Notes under the pieces: generated by a model
Databases searched by the model: none
What the model saw: the letters and a program-made list of their open reading frames with translations, nothing else
Told to the model about the DNA's origin: nothing
Made by a program: the position numbers and the translations under genes
Source: Plantactinospora sp039889035
GTDB taxonomy: Bacteria; Actinomycetota; Actinomycetes; Mycobacteriales; Micromonosporaceae
DNA: 64,000 bases
Assembly (NCBI GenBank): GCA_039889035.1
Contig: JBDQQY010000016.1
Span: 132,422 to 196,421, forward strand
Reading direction: 5' to 3'
In this document: in pieces, positions 24,401 through 32,989 of the stretch
Numbering within the stretch: position 1 is the stretch's first letter
Layout: each line of letters opens with the position of its first letter

Positions 24401-26023
24401 CTAGCCGGCGGTGCAGGATCTGATCTGTGGTCGGGCCGAACCGTTGCCGTTCGTCATGGTGGTGAAGCCGAACGTGTTGCCGCTGCCGTTGGCGCGTACG
24501 GTCAGCACGCTTCCACTGCCGTCCCAACTGAAGCTGCCGCTCCAGGTGGTCGTGACCTGCTGCGGCGGGGTGATCGCGACCACGACCGTCCAGGTGCTGG
24601 CTCCGCTGACGGTCACCGATGTGTTGTACCGGTCACCCCAGACCGTGCCGGGGGTCATCGCCGCGGTGCAACTGTCTCCGGTCGGTGGGGGCGTGGTCGG
24701 CGGCGGGGTGGTCGGTTGTCCGGTCGGCGGCGGGGTGCTGGGCTGACCGGTCGGCGGCGGGGTGCTCGGGCCGTCGGTGAGGGTCGGCGTCTGCCAGTCC
24801 CGCCACTGCGCCAGGTTGCCGGCCGCCCTGCTCGAAATCCTCATCGTGCCCGGGGCGTTGCCCGTCTTCAACAGGTACTTCTGGATGTGCTGCTGCAACG
24901 GGGTCCGCCATTCGGCCCGGTTGGCACAGTGGCTGCCGTCCTGGACGTCGGACCAGTAGGTGATGTTGTCGCCCGCGCCGAGGGCCTGGTAGACCTCCGC
25001 TCCGCCCAGTGCCGCGACGCTGGCCGACCGGGGGCCCAGGTTGGCGATGTGCGGGTTGTCCATGATGAACAGCCCGCGCGGGGCGATCATCGCCACGATC
25101 TCGTGGGTGTCCACCGGCAGGTTGTTCGGGTTACTCGTGAACGAACCGAAGGCGTCGCCGAGCCACGGCTGCTCGCCGTACGCGCTGCTCAGACTCTGCG
25201 CGCCCTCGCCGGGGATGCCACGGAAGATGGGGACACCGGCGCTGCCGGACTCGATCGGCATCGTCAACGCGATGCGCTGGTCCAGCGCGCCGACCGCGAA
25301 CGCGCCCTTGCCGAATCGAGAGCACCCCGTGACGCCGATGTCGGTCCGCAGGATGTTGCCGCCGGAGGACTCGATGACGTCGATGATCCGGCTGACCCCC
25401 CACGACCAGGCGGCCAGCAGCCCGGTGCTGCTCGTGTTGCCGTAAACGCTGTAGAAGGCGCCCTGCTTGTTGTTCCGGGGCGTGCCCTCCCGACCCACGG
25501 CGTACGGGTCGTAGTTGATGACCGCCGCTCCGGCGGAGCGGATGGCGGCGGTGTCGGCGCCGAAGCCGCCCAGCACCACGACGGCCGGGAACGGGCCGGT
25601 GCCGCTGGGCAGTTGGACGCTGGCGGAGAAGCTGGAACTCCTGCCGTTGTGCGACACGTTGACCGTGATGTTGCTGTTCGACACGGTACCCGTGACACTT
25701 GCCGGCTTCGCCGGCTTGTCGCCGTAGACGTAACGCTCGACCAACTCCTTGACCTGCGCGCGCTGGCACCGCCAGTCGGCCTTGCTGGAGATACGCGAGC
25801 CGTCCAGCCTGCGGAACGGGTCGGGCAGCCGGGAGTTCGCGGTCAGCGAACCGGGCAACGACACCGAACAGTCGGTGCCCTCGTCCTCGACGGGTGAGGC
25901 CGCCGCGAGGGCGGGCGTGGTGGTCTGGGCTACGACGGTTGCCGCCGCGGAGACGGCGAGCGCCGCTACCGCCAGCGCGACGACCGCGGGACGGAACCTG
26001 GAGCGACCTGAGTGGATGACCAT
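24401..26023 (-). CDS. Secreted CE15 glucuronoyl methylesterase with CBM2
   Basis: 540 residues from the ATG at 26023, preceded by AGAGGAGAGG. The signal peptide spans about 1-41. The alpha/beta hydrolase part has the CE15 signature VTGCSRFGKGAF with nucleophile Ser235, the acidic MPIESGSAG segment and the catalytic His in DGSHC. A linker of PSTPPPTGQ repeats leads to a C-terminal CBM2 (CTAAMTPGTVWGDRYNTSV onward). It cleaves ester bonds between lignin alcohols and 4-O-methyl-glucuronate on xylan. Its gene lies 143 bases upstream of the GH30 gene on the same strand. Confidence 0.93.
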   Translation of the reverse strand: MVIHSGRSRFRPAVVALAVAALAVSAAATVVAQTTTPALAAASPVEDEGTDCSVSLPGSLTANSRLPDPFRRLDGSRISSKADWRCQRAQVKELVERYVYGDKPAKPASVTGTVSNSNITVNVSHNGRSSSFSASVQLPSGTGPFPAVVVLGGFGADTAAIRSAGAAVINYDPYAVGREGTPRNNKQGAFYSVYGNTSSTGLLAAWSWGVSRIIDVIESSGGNILRTDIGVTGCSRFGKGAFAVGALDQRIALTMPIESGSAGVPIFRGIPGEGAQSLSSAYGEQPWLGDAFGSFTSNPNNLPVDTHEIVAMIAPRGLFIMDNPHIANLGPRSASVAALGGAEVYQALGAGDNITYWSDVQDGSHCANRAEWRTPLQQHIQKYLLKTGNAPGTMRISSRAAGNLAQWRDWQTPTLTDGPSTPPPTGQPSTPPPTGQPTTPPPTTPPPTGDSCTAAMTPGTVWGDRYNTSVTVSGASTWTVVVAITPPQQVTTTWSGSFSWDGSGSVLTVRANGSGNTFGFTTMTNGNGSARPQIRSCTAG

Positions 26024-26371
26024 GTGGCCTCTCCTCTTGTCAGGGGTGGCGGGAAGGTGGGAGACCGCATCCGACAGAGCAGTGCCCGGACGCCAAGATA
26101 CATTGGTGTCGGTCGATGTGACCGATAACATAACTCCACCTTCACCCGCTGGCAACCCTCGCCGCCGGGCCGACACGGCGGCTGCACGCGGCGGAATCCG
26201 ACGCAACCAAACCGAATGCCGTCCGAACACCCCGAACGTCGACGCCGTCCTCTGCGGCGGCGACGCGATCGGGCGCGGGGTCGCCGATGGACCCGGAAGC
26301 ACTCCGGCGGGACGAATCGGTCGTACTTTGGGCTGATCTGGAAGGCGCACCACCGTTCGTACGATGGTCCC
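26024..26371. other. 348-base divergent spacer without a gene
   Basis: Separates the CE15 gene from a histidine kinase gene. Apart from the small dyad at 26109-26125 and its lower-GC surroundings (GATAACATAACT), I see no coding frame or RNA element that I can support. Confidence 0.6.
26109..26125. promoter_or_regulatory. Candidate operator dyad upstream of the CE15 gene
   Basis: TCGGTC and GACCGA, six-base arms five bases apart, sit 86-102 bases upstream of the CE15 start in an AT-enriched patch. The location fits a repressor site for the xylan genes. The dyad is short, so this is tentative. Confidence 0.35.
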
Positions 26372-27502
26372 GTGCACCCTCGTCTGCGCGCCGTGCTGGC
26401 CGAGCCGCGTGCCCCACATGCCCCGGCCCGCGTGTGGCGCGACTGGGCGTTGATCGCCGTCTTCGTGCCGGCGATCCTGCTGGAGGGGATCTTCCGGCCC
26501 GACCTGCCCTGGCGGGTCGGCTGCGTCGTCATCGCGCTCGCGCTGCTCTCCACGCTGCTGTGGCGGCGCACCCAGCCGCTCGCGATGGTGGCGATCGCCT
26601 TCGGCTTCACGGCGGTCGCCCCGTTCGTGCTGCCCGGCGACGCCTGCCACATGTACACGGCGAGCTTCCTCGTCCTGCTGTGCTACGCGCTGATCCGCTG
26701 GGGCTCCGGCCGGGATGCCGTGATCGGTTCGGCGTTCGTGGCGGCCAAGGTTGCCGCCGCAGGCTCGATCGGCGGCGGTGAGGTGGTCGCCGGCTTCGCG
26801 GTGATGTTCGCCGCCGCCACGCTCGGCGCCGCGGTCCGCTTCCGCGCCGCCGCCCGGCTGCGCGAACTCGATCGGGTCAAGCTCCTGGAGCGCGAGCGCC
26901 TCGCCCGCGACCTGCACGACACCGTGGCCCACCACGTCTCGGCGATGGCGATCCGTGCCCAGGCCGGCATCGCCGCCTCGGCCAGCCAGCCGGGCGCCGC
27001 CGTCGAGGCGCTCCGCGTGATCGAGGCGGAGGCGTCCCGCGCGCTCGCCGAGATGCGCGCGATGGTCCGCGTAATGCGCCGCGACCAGCCCGCCGAGCTG
27101 GCGCCCAGTCCACGGGTCGCCGACATCGAGCGGCTCGCCGGCCGCTTCCGCGCCGGGCCGGACGTCGACGTGGAGCTCCGCGGCGACCTTGACAACCTCC
27201 CGCCCACGGTCGGCTCCGCGCTCTACCGCCTGGCCCAGGAGTCGGTCACCAACGCCCGCCGTCACGCCCGCCACGCCACCCGCATCGAGATCAGCGTCGC
27301 GGCCGACGACACCTCCGTGCGCCTGCGGGTCAGCGACGACGGCGAGACCGGCGCCGTCCGCCCGGCCGGCTCGCCCGGGTTCGGCCTGACGGGCATGATG
27401 GAGCGCGCCGACCTGCTCGGCGGCACCTGCGAGGCCGGCCCCAACCCCGAGCGCGGGTGGACCGTGACGGCCGTGCTCCCGCGCGCGGGCGTTGGCGCGT
27501 GA
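26372..27502 (+). CDS. NarL-family sensor histidine kinase
   Basis: 376 residues from a GTG at 26372. Four to five hydrophobic helices (residues about 20-150) precede a HisKA_3 dimerisation domain with the phospho-acceptor His in RERLARDLHDTVAHHV, and a HATPase domain with LYRLAQESVTNARRHA, VSDDGE and GFGLTGMMERA. Signal unknown. The gene overlaps the response-regulator gene by four bases (GTGA), so the two form a system. Its divergent neighbour is a xylan esterase, but a regulatory link is speculative. Confidence 0.92.
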   Translation: MHPRLRAVLAEPRAPHAPARVWRDWALIAVFVPAILLEGIFRPDLPWRVGCVVIALALLSTLLWRRTQPLAMVAIAFGFTAVAPFVLPGDACHMYTASFLVLLCYALIRWGSGRDAVIGSAFVAAKVAAAGSIGGGEVVAGFAVMFAAATLGAAVRFRAAARLRELDRVKLLERERLARDLHDTVAHHVSAMAIRAQAGIAASASQPGAAVEALRVIEAEASRALAEMRAMVRVMRRDQPAELAPSPRVADIERLAGRFRAGPDVDVELRGDLDNLPPTVGSALYRLAQESVTNARRHARHATRIEISVAADDTSVRLRVSDDGETGAVRPAGSPGFGLTGMMERADLLGGTCEAGPNPERGWTVTAVLPRAGVGA

Positions 27503-28161
27503 CGGTGCGCGTGCTGGTCGCGGACGACCAGGAGATCGTCCGCACCGGCCTCACCATGATCTTGAACGCGCAGCCCGGCATCGAGGTCGTCGGCGAGGCC
27601 GGCGACGGCCGCCGGGCCGTCGAGCTCGCCCGCCGGCTCCGCCCCGACGTCTGCCTCTTCGACATCCGGATGCCCGGCATGGACGGCATCGAGGCCACCC
27701 GGGCGCTCGCCGGGCCATCCGTCGCGGAGCCGCTCGCGGTGGTCGTCATCACGACCTTCGATCTCGACGACTACGTGTACGCGGCACTGCGCGCGGGCGC
27801 CCGCGGCTTCCTGCTCAAGGAGGCCGGCCCCGACCTGCTCACCCAGGCCGTGCATGCGGCCGCCAACGGGGACGCGCTCATCGCACCGAGCGTCACCACG
27901 CGGCTGTTGAAGGCGTTCGCCGACGCGGGTCCCGCCGCGCCGCCGAAGCAGCCGGTCGAGGCGCTCACCGACCGGGAGGAGCAGGTGCTGGTCGCGGTCG
28001 CGCGGGGGCGCACCAACAAGGAGATCGCCGACGAACTCTACATCACGCTGAGCACCGTCAAGTCACACGTCACCAGCCTGATGACCAAGCTCGGCGTGCG
28101 TAACCGGGTCGAGATCGCGATGTGGGCGTACGAGACCAACCGCAACCGGGCACGGGGTTGA
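27499..28161 (+). CDS. NarL/LuxR-type response regulator
   Basis: 220 residues from a GTG overlapping the kinase stop. The receiver domain has the acidic pair ADDQE, phospho-acceptor Asp in CLFDIRMPGMDG, and the conserved Thr and Lys in ITTF and FLLKEAG. The C-terminal LuxR-type HTH (LTDREEQVLVAVARGRTNKE, LSTVKSHV) binds DNA. Cognate partner of the adjacent kinase. Confidence 0.95.
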   Translation: MTVRVLVADDQEIVRTGLTMILNAQPGIEVVGEAGDGRRAVELARRLRPDVCLFDIRMPGMDGIEATRALAGPSVAEPLAVVVITTFDLDDYVYAALRAGARGFLLKEAGPDLLTQAVHAAANGDALIAPSVTTRLLKAFADAGPAAPPKQPVEALTDREEQVLVAVARGRTNKEIADELYITLSTVKSHVTSLMTKLGVRNRVEIAMWAYETNRNRARG

Positions 28162-28486
28162 CGGCGCGCTCCGGTCCACGGCCACACCCTGCTGCTCGCG
28201 TCGCGCCCCGTCGCCCCGGTGGTGGTCGGCTGCCTCGGGTACCCGCGCCGACCCGGCCGAGCGCGCGACGCAGGACCACCCCAAGGCTCGCCGCAGGCTA
28301 CGGCGAGGGTCTTCCCGCACGCTGAGTCACCGACCCGTGTCACCACCGTCCCGCCCGTCGCCGGGGGCCGACGACGAATGGACGGCGACCGCCGAAAGTA
28401 CGACGACGGCGTACGACCATGGGCCGGCCCGATCGCGGCCCATCTGCCGATGAGCCGGGGCGGGTGCGGCGGCCACCATCGATGGC
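28162..28486. other. 325-base spacer with no supported feature
   Basis: Lies between the response-regulator gene and the DUF2306 gene. Frames here give only low-complexity shadow translations, and I see no strong dyad symmetry. It probably holds the promoter of the DUF2306 gene. Confidence 0.5.
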
Positions 28487-29146
28487 ATGACGAGGCGTGA
28501 GTGGCGGCTGCCGGCCGCGTTGATCCTGCTGGCCCTGATACCGATAATCGCCGGCGCGGTACGGGTGACCGAGCTGAGCACCGGCCCGGAGGTCACCCCG
28601 GCGAACGCCCGCTTCGTCGCCGACCCGCTGCCGGTGGTACTGCACATCGTCGGCGCGGTGGTCTACACGATCCTCGGCGCCTTCCAGTTCGTACCCAGCC
28701 TGCGCCGCCGCCGCTGGCACCGCCTCGCCGGCCGGCTGCTCGTTCCCTGTGGACTGACGGTCGCCCTCACCGGCCTGTGGATGACGTTCGGGTACGACCT
28801 GCCGGCCCACGACAACGACGTGCTCGCCGGCATGCGGCTCGTCTTCAGCTCGGCCATGGCCGCCTCGATCCTGCTCGGCCTCGTCGCCGTCCTGCGCCGC
28901 GACTTCACCCGGCACCGGGCGTGGATGGCGCGCGGCTACGCGATCGGCCTCGGCGCCGGCACGCAGGCGTTCACGCATGCGCCGTACGTCGCGGCGACCG
29001 GCGAACAGCCGGACGGGAACGTCCGCGCCGGGCTGGTGCTCGCCGGTTGGCTGATCAACCTTGCCGTGGCCGAATGGTACCTACGCCGCCCGGCCCGCAC
29101 CGCGCGTTCTCGACCAGCTCGTCGGTCGCGTGTCGCTGCCGGATGA
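28487..29146 (+). CDS. DUF2306-family membrane protein
   Basis: 219 residues with five to six hydrophobic helices. HIVGAVVYTILGAFQF, RRWHRLAGRLLVPCG, TGLWMTF and FTRHRAWMARGYAIGLGAG are characteristic of DUF2306 (YozB-like) integral membrane proteins; the conserved His residues in HIVG, WHRLAGR and RHRAWM could bind heme or metal. Function is unknown. An Arg-rich cytoplasmic tail ends the protein. It is a monocistron between a two-component pair and a TetR gene. Confidence 0.8.
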   Translation: MTRREWRLPAALILLALIPIIAGAVRVTELSTGPEVTPANARFVADPLPVVLHIVGAVVYTILGAFQFVPSLRRRRWHRLAGRLLVPCGLTVALTGLWMTFGYDLPAHDNDVLAGMRLVFSSAMAASILLGLVAVLRRDFTRHRAWMARGYAIGLGAGTQAFTHAPYVAATGEQPDGNVRAGLVLAGWLINLAVAEWYLRRPARTARSRPARRSRVAAG

Positions 29147-29291
29147 AGCCCTGCGGGGCGTTGCCGAGCCCCTGTCCACCGACAGCGCACGCTGCGCCGG
29201 CCATCGCTGGTGGCCCCGAGGCCCGTGACGTGGCAGGCGTCCCCGCCGAGCGTCCCGGGTGGACACGACGGCGGTAGTCGATCACGCCTCC

Positions 29292-29346
29292 GCCGAACGC
29301 GACAGAGCCCTCAACGGGTCTGGTTGAGGTGTCTGTCGCGTTCGGC
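29292..29346 (-). terminator. Two-part hairpin overlapping the 3' end of the TetR gene
   Basis: Outer arms 29292-29305 and 29333-29346 (14 perfect pairs, GCCGAACGCGACAG) enclose inner arms CCTCAAC (29309-29315) and GTTGAGG (29323-29329). On the minus strand the first halves are the last codons of the TetR gene, so the stop codon lies in the stem region. Confidence 0.65.
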
Positions 29347-29943
29347 TCGGCCGGTCACCAGCTTGCGGGCCGCACGACGGGCTCGGCGGGTGGTGGTCTC
29401 CAGCGCCTCGTCAGGGTCGCCGAAGACACCCTCGGCGAGGAAAGCGGCAAAGCCGTGTGCCGTGGCGGCGACCGCGTGGACGAGGTCGAGCGCCTCGTCA
29501 GGGTCGCCGACGAGCTGCCCGGCGGGCTGGCCGAGCAGGTGCAGAACCCGGTCACCGGCCCGTCCCAGATCCGGATGGAGCTGCTTGTCCAGCCCGGCGG
29601 CGAAGGTGATGTCGAACAGCGCCTTGCTGTGCGCGGCGAATCGCACGTACGCGGCAGCGAACGCGCCGAGCTGCTCGGTCGGGTCTTCCTCGGCGGCCAT
29701 GGCGGCGGAGAAGCGCTCGTACTGCTGCTCGTAGCCTGTGCGCGCCAGCTCGGCCAAGAGTGCCTCTTTGTCCGCGAAGTGCTTGTACGGTGCCGCCACG
29801 CTGACGCCGGCCCGGCGGCTCGCCTCGGCCAGGGTGAATCCCTGGGCTCCCCGCTCCGCCAGCAGTTCCAGAGCGGCCCGTAGGAGGGCGCTGCGCAGGT
29901 CACCGTGATGGTGGCCGGTCGGGCGGGCAGGTGTCACAGCCAA
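29311..29943 (-). CDS. TetR/AcrR-family regulator
   Basis: 210 residues from a TTG at 29943 (a GTG two codons later is the alternative). The N-terminal HTH is AEASRRAGVSVAAPYKHFADKEALL, with a C-terminal domain of the WHG/TetR_C_13 type (YVRFAAHSKALFDITFAAGLD). Such proteins bind a ligand in the C-terminal pocket and release an operator. Two near-identical dyads lie immediately upstream of the start, which points to autoregulation. There is no clear divergent target gene, so other targets may lie elsewhere. Confidence 0.88.
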   Translation of the reverse strand: MAVTPARPTGHHHGDLRSALLRAALELLAERGAQGFTLAEASRRAGVSVAAPYKHFADKEALLAELARTGYEQQYERFSAAMAAEEDPTEQLGAFAAAYVRFAAHSKALFDITFAAGLDKQLHPDLGRAGDRVLHLLGQPAGQLVGDPDEALDLVHAVAATAHGFAAFLAEGVFGDPDEALETTTRRARRAARKLVTGRAERDRHLNQTR

Positions 29944-29995
29944 GGTTAACGCTACTTACCTCACTCCTGTCGCACCTTGGTTAACGACACTAACC
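29944..29995. promoter_or_regulatory. Paired TetR operator sites GGTTAnnnnnnnTAACC
   Basis: Two 17-base sites, 29944-29960 and 29979-29995, are 35 bases apart and agree at 13 positions; the second has perfect arms GGTTA and TAACC. The first abuts the start codon of the TetR gene, so bound protein would block transcription. Spacing of 35 places the sites on similar helix faces only approximately. Confidence 0.65.
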
Positions 29996-30067
29996 TGGCT
30001 GGTGTGGCCACGCGCCCCGTGCCGGGCGGTCGGCCTCGGCCGGGGCGGCAGCCCCTCAGACACACCG

Positions 30068-30142
30068 TCAGTGCGTTGTGCGGCGCATCCGCTCGACCTC
30101 GCGAAGCGTGCTCCGGAACCATCCGAGCAGGTCGTCGGTCAT
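30068..30142 (-). CDS. 24-residue ORF coupled to the 62-residue ORF (DUF6221-like start?)
   Basis: MTDDLLGWFRSTLREVERMR... begins at an ATG that overlaps the stop of the preceding 62-residue ORF (ATGA) and ends after 24 codons. The first residues resemble the N-terminus of small actinomycete proteins of the DUF6221 kind, which are much longer, so this may be a truncated remnant. Function unknown. Confidence 0.35.
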   Translation of the reverse strand: MTDDLLGWFRSTLREVERMRRTTH

Positions 30143-30327
30143 CGCGAGCCCTCCATCGCCGACATGACCGTGGAGGCGATGGTGTACGAGTCGTCCCGGT
30201 GCAGTGTCCACTCGCGGTCCCCGGTGACGATCTGGATCCGGCCGTCCGCGAGCACCCGGACGGTGAGGCCGAGGGTTTCGGCGTCGCGCTCCGCGAAGAC
30301 GGTGACGAGTGCGATGGCGTCGGTCAT
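30139..30327 (-). CDS. Small 62-residue protein of unknown function
   Basis: The frame MTDAIALVTVFAERDAETLG then LTVRVLADGRIQIVTGDREW has balanced charge, an ordered beta-rich look and actinomycete third-position GC, unlike shadow frames. I do not recognise the family. It is translationally coupled to a 24-residue ORF downstream. No clear ribosome site was identified. Confidence 0.5.
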   Translation of the reverse strand: MTDAIALVTVFAERDAETLGLTVRVLADGRIQIVTGDREWTLHRDDSYTIASTVMSAMEGSR

Positions 30328-30529
30328 GGTTGTCTGGCCTCCCGGCTAGCCGGCGTGGTGGTCCACGCTCCGTTATCTCACCCTGGACCACCGCGCCCGG
30401 GTGCATCTCGGAGTTCCGGCTGGTGTCGACCTCGAGGTAGATCGAAAACGCCCTGACGGGCGAGTCAGCCTGATCATCGCCGACGACACCGTCCGGCCCG
30501 TCTTCACACTCCCGTCACCAGCAACGACG

Positions 30530-30558
30530 AAGGGCTGGCCCTCGACGGACCAGCCCTT
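30530..30558 (-). terminator. Terminator downstream of tRNA-Val
   Basis: AAGGGCTGG (30530-30538) and CCAGCCCTT (30550-30558) form a nine-pair stem with an 11-base loop, 37 bases beyond the 3' end of the tRNA on the minus strand. Confidence 0.7.
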
Positions 30559-30594
30559 TCGGACAGCAGAAACGCTCTCGCGCACTGCCAGGCG

Positions 30595-30669
30595 TGGTGG
30601 GCGATACTGGGATCGAACCAGTGACCTCTTCGGTGTGAACGAAGCGCTCTCCCGCTGAGCTAATCGCCC
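30595..30669 (-). tRNA. tRNA-Val (anticodon CAC)
   Basis: The minus strand from 30669 folds as a complete cloverleaf: acceptor GGGCGAT/ATCGCCC, D-arm GCTCAGCGGGAGAGC, anticodon stem-loop CTTCGTTCACACCGAAG with anticodon CAC, T-arm CACTGGTTCGATCCCAGT(A), discriminator A at 30598 and an encoded CCA at 30597-30595. It reads GUG codons. Confidence 0.95.
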
Positions 30670-30719
30670 TCAGCGCGGACGACTGTACCTGATCCGCCGG
30701 AGTCCGCGCGACTTCGGGG

Positions 30720-31337
30720 TCAGTGCGTCGCGATGTAGTGCATGAACCTGGCGATCAGGTCGATGCCGAGACTGGCCCGTACCGACAGCCAGACCACCAC
30801 CGCCACGAACACCAGCCCGACCGAACCGAGGACGATCCGGACCAGGAGGGACTGTTCACGTACCCAACGCGCCCAGCCCTGTACGTGCCGACGGGTGAAG
30901 TTGAGCAGCCGTTTGGCCCAATGGAACTCCACCGCCCAGATACCCAGCCCGCCGATGACGATCAGCCAACCGGGCCCCGGGAGCGGAATCAATGCGAGAC
31001 CGAGTGTGACGACGATCGCACCGGCGACCGCCACGAACACCTTCAACGCGATCCGACCGGTCGGATTGGCTCGGATGATCTCCAGCGTCCGGCGTACCCG
31101 TTGCCGCCGGTTCTGCGTCACGAACGGCTCGAGCGGCACTTCCGCGTCGGCGCCCGTGGCTGACTCCGTCGCAGGTCCGGACCTGTTCCCCCGTGGGACG
31201 CGCTCGTCGTCGGGCACGTCGTACCTCCGCTCTTCGACCGCCCCCGCGACGCCGGAGCGAACCCCGGCGCCGGCCCCGTTCACCCTCGACGCGCTCGGCA
31301 GAGCCGCTTTCTCCATTGAGGATGGATTCGTAGCCAT
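30720..31337 (-). CDS. TIGR02611/PGPGW-family membrane protein
   Basis: 205 residues from the ATG at 31337, which follows GGGGG; a more distal start is possible. A hydrophilic N-terminal half (1-80) is followed by membrane helices and the signature LIPLPGPGWLIVIGGL, then AVEFHWAKRLLNF and a last helix pair. These features define the actinobacterial TIGR02611 family of unknown function. Its gene lies 51 bases upstream of, and on the same strand as, the tRNA-Val gene. Confidence 0.8.
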   Translation of the reverse strand: MATNPSSMEKAALPSASRVNGAGAGVRSGVAGAVEERRYDVPDDERVPRGNRSGPATESATGADAEVPLEPFVTQNRRQRVRRTLEIIRANPTGRIALKVFVAVAGAIVVTLGLALIPLPGPGWLIVIGGLGIWAVEFHWAKRLLNFTRRHVQGWARWVREQSLLVRIVLGSVGLVFVAVVVWLSVRASLGIDLIARFMHYIATH

Positions 31338-31611
31338 TTCAACCCCCAGTGTGGCCCGGCCCGTCACTCAACAGGACGACTGGACGTTACCGGAGTGAGT
31401 CGACGGCTGAACCATCCGGCGTCGGGTGGGATCGAGTACCTGGGCAGAACTGGACATCCTACATAAAGATTCGATTTCGATCGGCGGCTAGGAAACCTCT
31501 TCCCACTACTGGGTGATATCAGCGTATGGCGGAGCGTAACCATGAGTAGCACCTGAGGATGGGAAAGGCGGGACACATACGTCCCGCAGCGGTGCCGGGG
31601 GGAGAACGTCC

Positions 31612-32043
31612 ATGAGTGTCATCCGACCGACCACGGTCGAGGTCGAGACGTCGTTAAGGCTCGTTGCACCTGACGCCACGGCTCTGCCCGTGCGTGCCAG
31701 CCTGCGCTACGACCCAGCCGACCCGTATGCGGTCCATGTCCTGTTCCATGCGGAATCCGCCGGTGGCGAAGCGGTCAGCTGGTCCTTCGCCCGGGAGCTG
31801 CTCGTCACCGGCCTCGACGAGCCGGCCGGGATCGGCGACGTCCGGGTCTGGCCCTGGGCCACACCCCGGGGCGACTTCGTCGCGCTCGCGCTCTCATCAC
31901 CGGACGGTAACGCACTGTTCGAGGTGCCACGTAGCGTCCTGGTCAGGTTCCTGCGCCGGACGTACGTGGTGGTCCCCCGGGGCCGGGAAGGAGACCACCT
32001 CGACGTCGATACGGCGGTCAACCGACTGCTGGCCGGTCGCTGA
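31612..32043 (+). CDS. SsgA-like sporulation and cell-division protein
   Basis: 143 residues from an ATG preceded by GGGGGAG. LRYDPADPYAVHVLFHAES, VSWSFARELLVTGL, GDVRVWPW and LALSSPDGNALFEVP match the SsgA-like protein family found only in morphologically complex actinomycetes, where members direct septum placement and spore-wall assembly. Which paralogue it is (SsgB or another) cannot be decided here. It stands alone and is followed by a perfect 19-bp hairpin. Confidence 0.9.
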   Translation: MSVIRPTTVEVETSLRLVAPDATALPVRASLRYDPADPYAVHVLFHAESAGGEAVSWSFARELLVTGLDEPAGIGDVRVWPWATPRGDFVALALSSPDGNALFEVPRSVLVRFLRRTYVVVPRGREGDHLDVDTAVNRLLAGR

Positions 32044-32090
32044 GCGTTTTCCGCGACCGCGTGCGCGGGAGGCACGCCACGCCGCTGGAA

Positions 32091-32135
32091 CGCGAACGCC
32101 GCGCGGACCCTGCCGAGGTCCGCGCGGCGTTCGCG
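32091..32135. terminator. Perfect 19-bp-stem hairpin between convergent genes
   Basis: The arm 32091-32109 (CGCGAACGCCGCGCGGACC) is the exact complement of 32117-32135, with a seven-base loop. It lies between the SsgA-like gene and the oppositely oriented SDR gene and can terminate both. Confidence 0.85.
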
Positions 32136-32155
32136 ATGCCCGACGTACCGTCTGG

Positions 32156-32932
32156 TCAGCCGTGCGTGGTGATTCCGCCGTCGACCGGTATGACCGCTCC
32201 GGTGAGGTATGCCCCGGCGCGCGAGGCGAGGTAGATCGCCGCCCCGGCCATGTCGTCGGGCCGGCCGATCCGGCCGAGCGGCACCTGGTGCTCGATCGTC
32301 GCCCGGGTCGCCGGGTCGTCCAACGCGAACGCCATCATCTTGCTCTCGAACGGACCGGGGGCGATCGCGTTCACCGTGATGTGCTCCGGGGCGAGCTGAT
32401 GGGCCAGGCTCCGGGTCAGCATGTGCACCGCCGCCTTGGTGGCCGAGTAGGCGTACACCTCCATCCACGGCACCCGGATGCCGTCGATCGAGCCGATGTT
32501 GATCACCCGGGCCGGGTCGTCGGCGCTGGCCGAGGCGCGCAGGGCGGGCAGCAGGGCGGTGGTCAACTGGAAGACCGCCTTGACGTTCACCGCCCAGAGC
32601 TTGTCGAAGGCGCTCTCCGGGTACGCCTCCAGCGGCGCACCCCAGGTCGCACCGGCGTTGTTGACCAGTACGTCCAGGGCCGGTACCCGTTGCAGGACCT
32701 GCTCGGCGAGCCGACCCGCCCCGGCCGCGCTGGAGATGTCCGCCGGGATCGCCTCGCAGCGGCCGAACCCGGAGAGCTGCTCGGCGACCTCGGCACAGAC
32801 CTCCGCCTTGCGGGACGAGATGATCACCTGGGCGCCCGCCTCGACGAATCCCCGGGCGACCATCAGCCCGATTCCCCGGGTGCCGCCGGTGACCAGCACC
32901 GCCTTGCCCTCGACCGAGAACAGACCTGGCAT
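32156..32932 (-). CDS. SDR-family oxidoreductase
   Basis: 258 residues from the ATG at 32932, five bases after AGGGG. Classical SDR: TGGTRGIG, ADISSAAG, NNAG, catalytic Ser in NIGSIDG, YSATKAA with Tyr and Lys, and VNAIAPGPF. The set resembles RhlG/FabG-like 3-oxoacyl reductases, but the substrate is not determinable. It lies 57 bases beyond the GH44 gene on the same strand; the join to a sugar pathway is uncertain. Confidence 0.85.
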   Translation of the reverse strand: MPGLFSVEGKAVLVTGGTRGIGLMVARGFVEAGAQVIISSRKAEVCAEVAEQLSGFGRCEAIPADISSAAGAGRLAEQVLQRVPALDVLVNNAGATWGAPLEAYPESAFDKLWAVNVKAVFQLTTALLPALRASASADDPARVINIGSIDGIRVPWMEVYAYSATKAAVHMLTRSLAHQLAPEHITVNAIAPGPFESKMMAFALDDPATRATIEHQVPLGRIGRPDDMAGAAIYLASRAGAYLTGAVIPVDGGITTHG

Positions 32933-32989
32933 GCACACCCCTGAAGGTTGTGGGTCGGTCGGCCCCGGGATGCGGACCGACCGGAGTGG

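Noticed and set aside
29055..29285. 76-codon minus-strand frame containing GNAPQGFIRQRHATDELVE
   Set aside because: The segment looks protein-like but has no recognisable family, no ribosome site and low-complexity flanks; not supportable as a gene.
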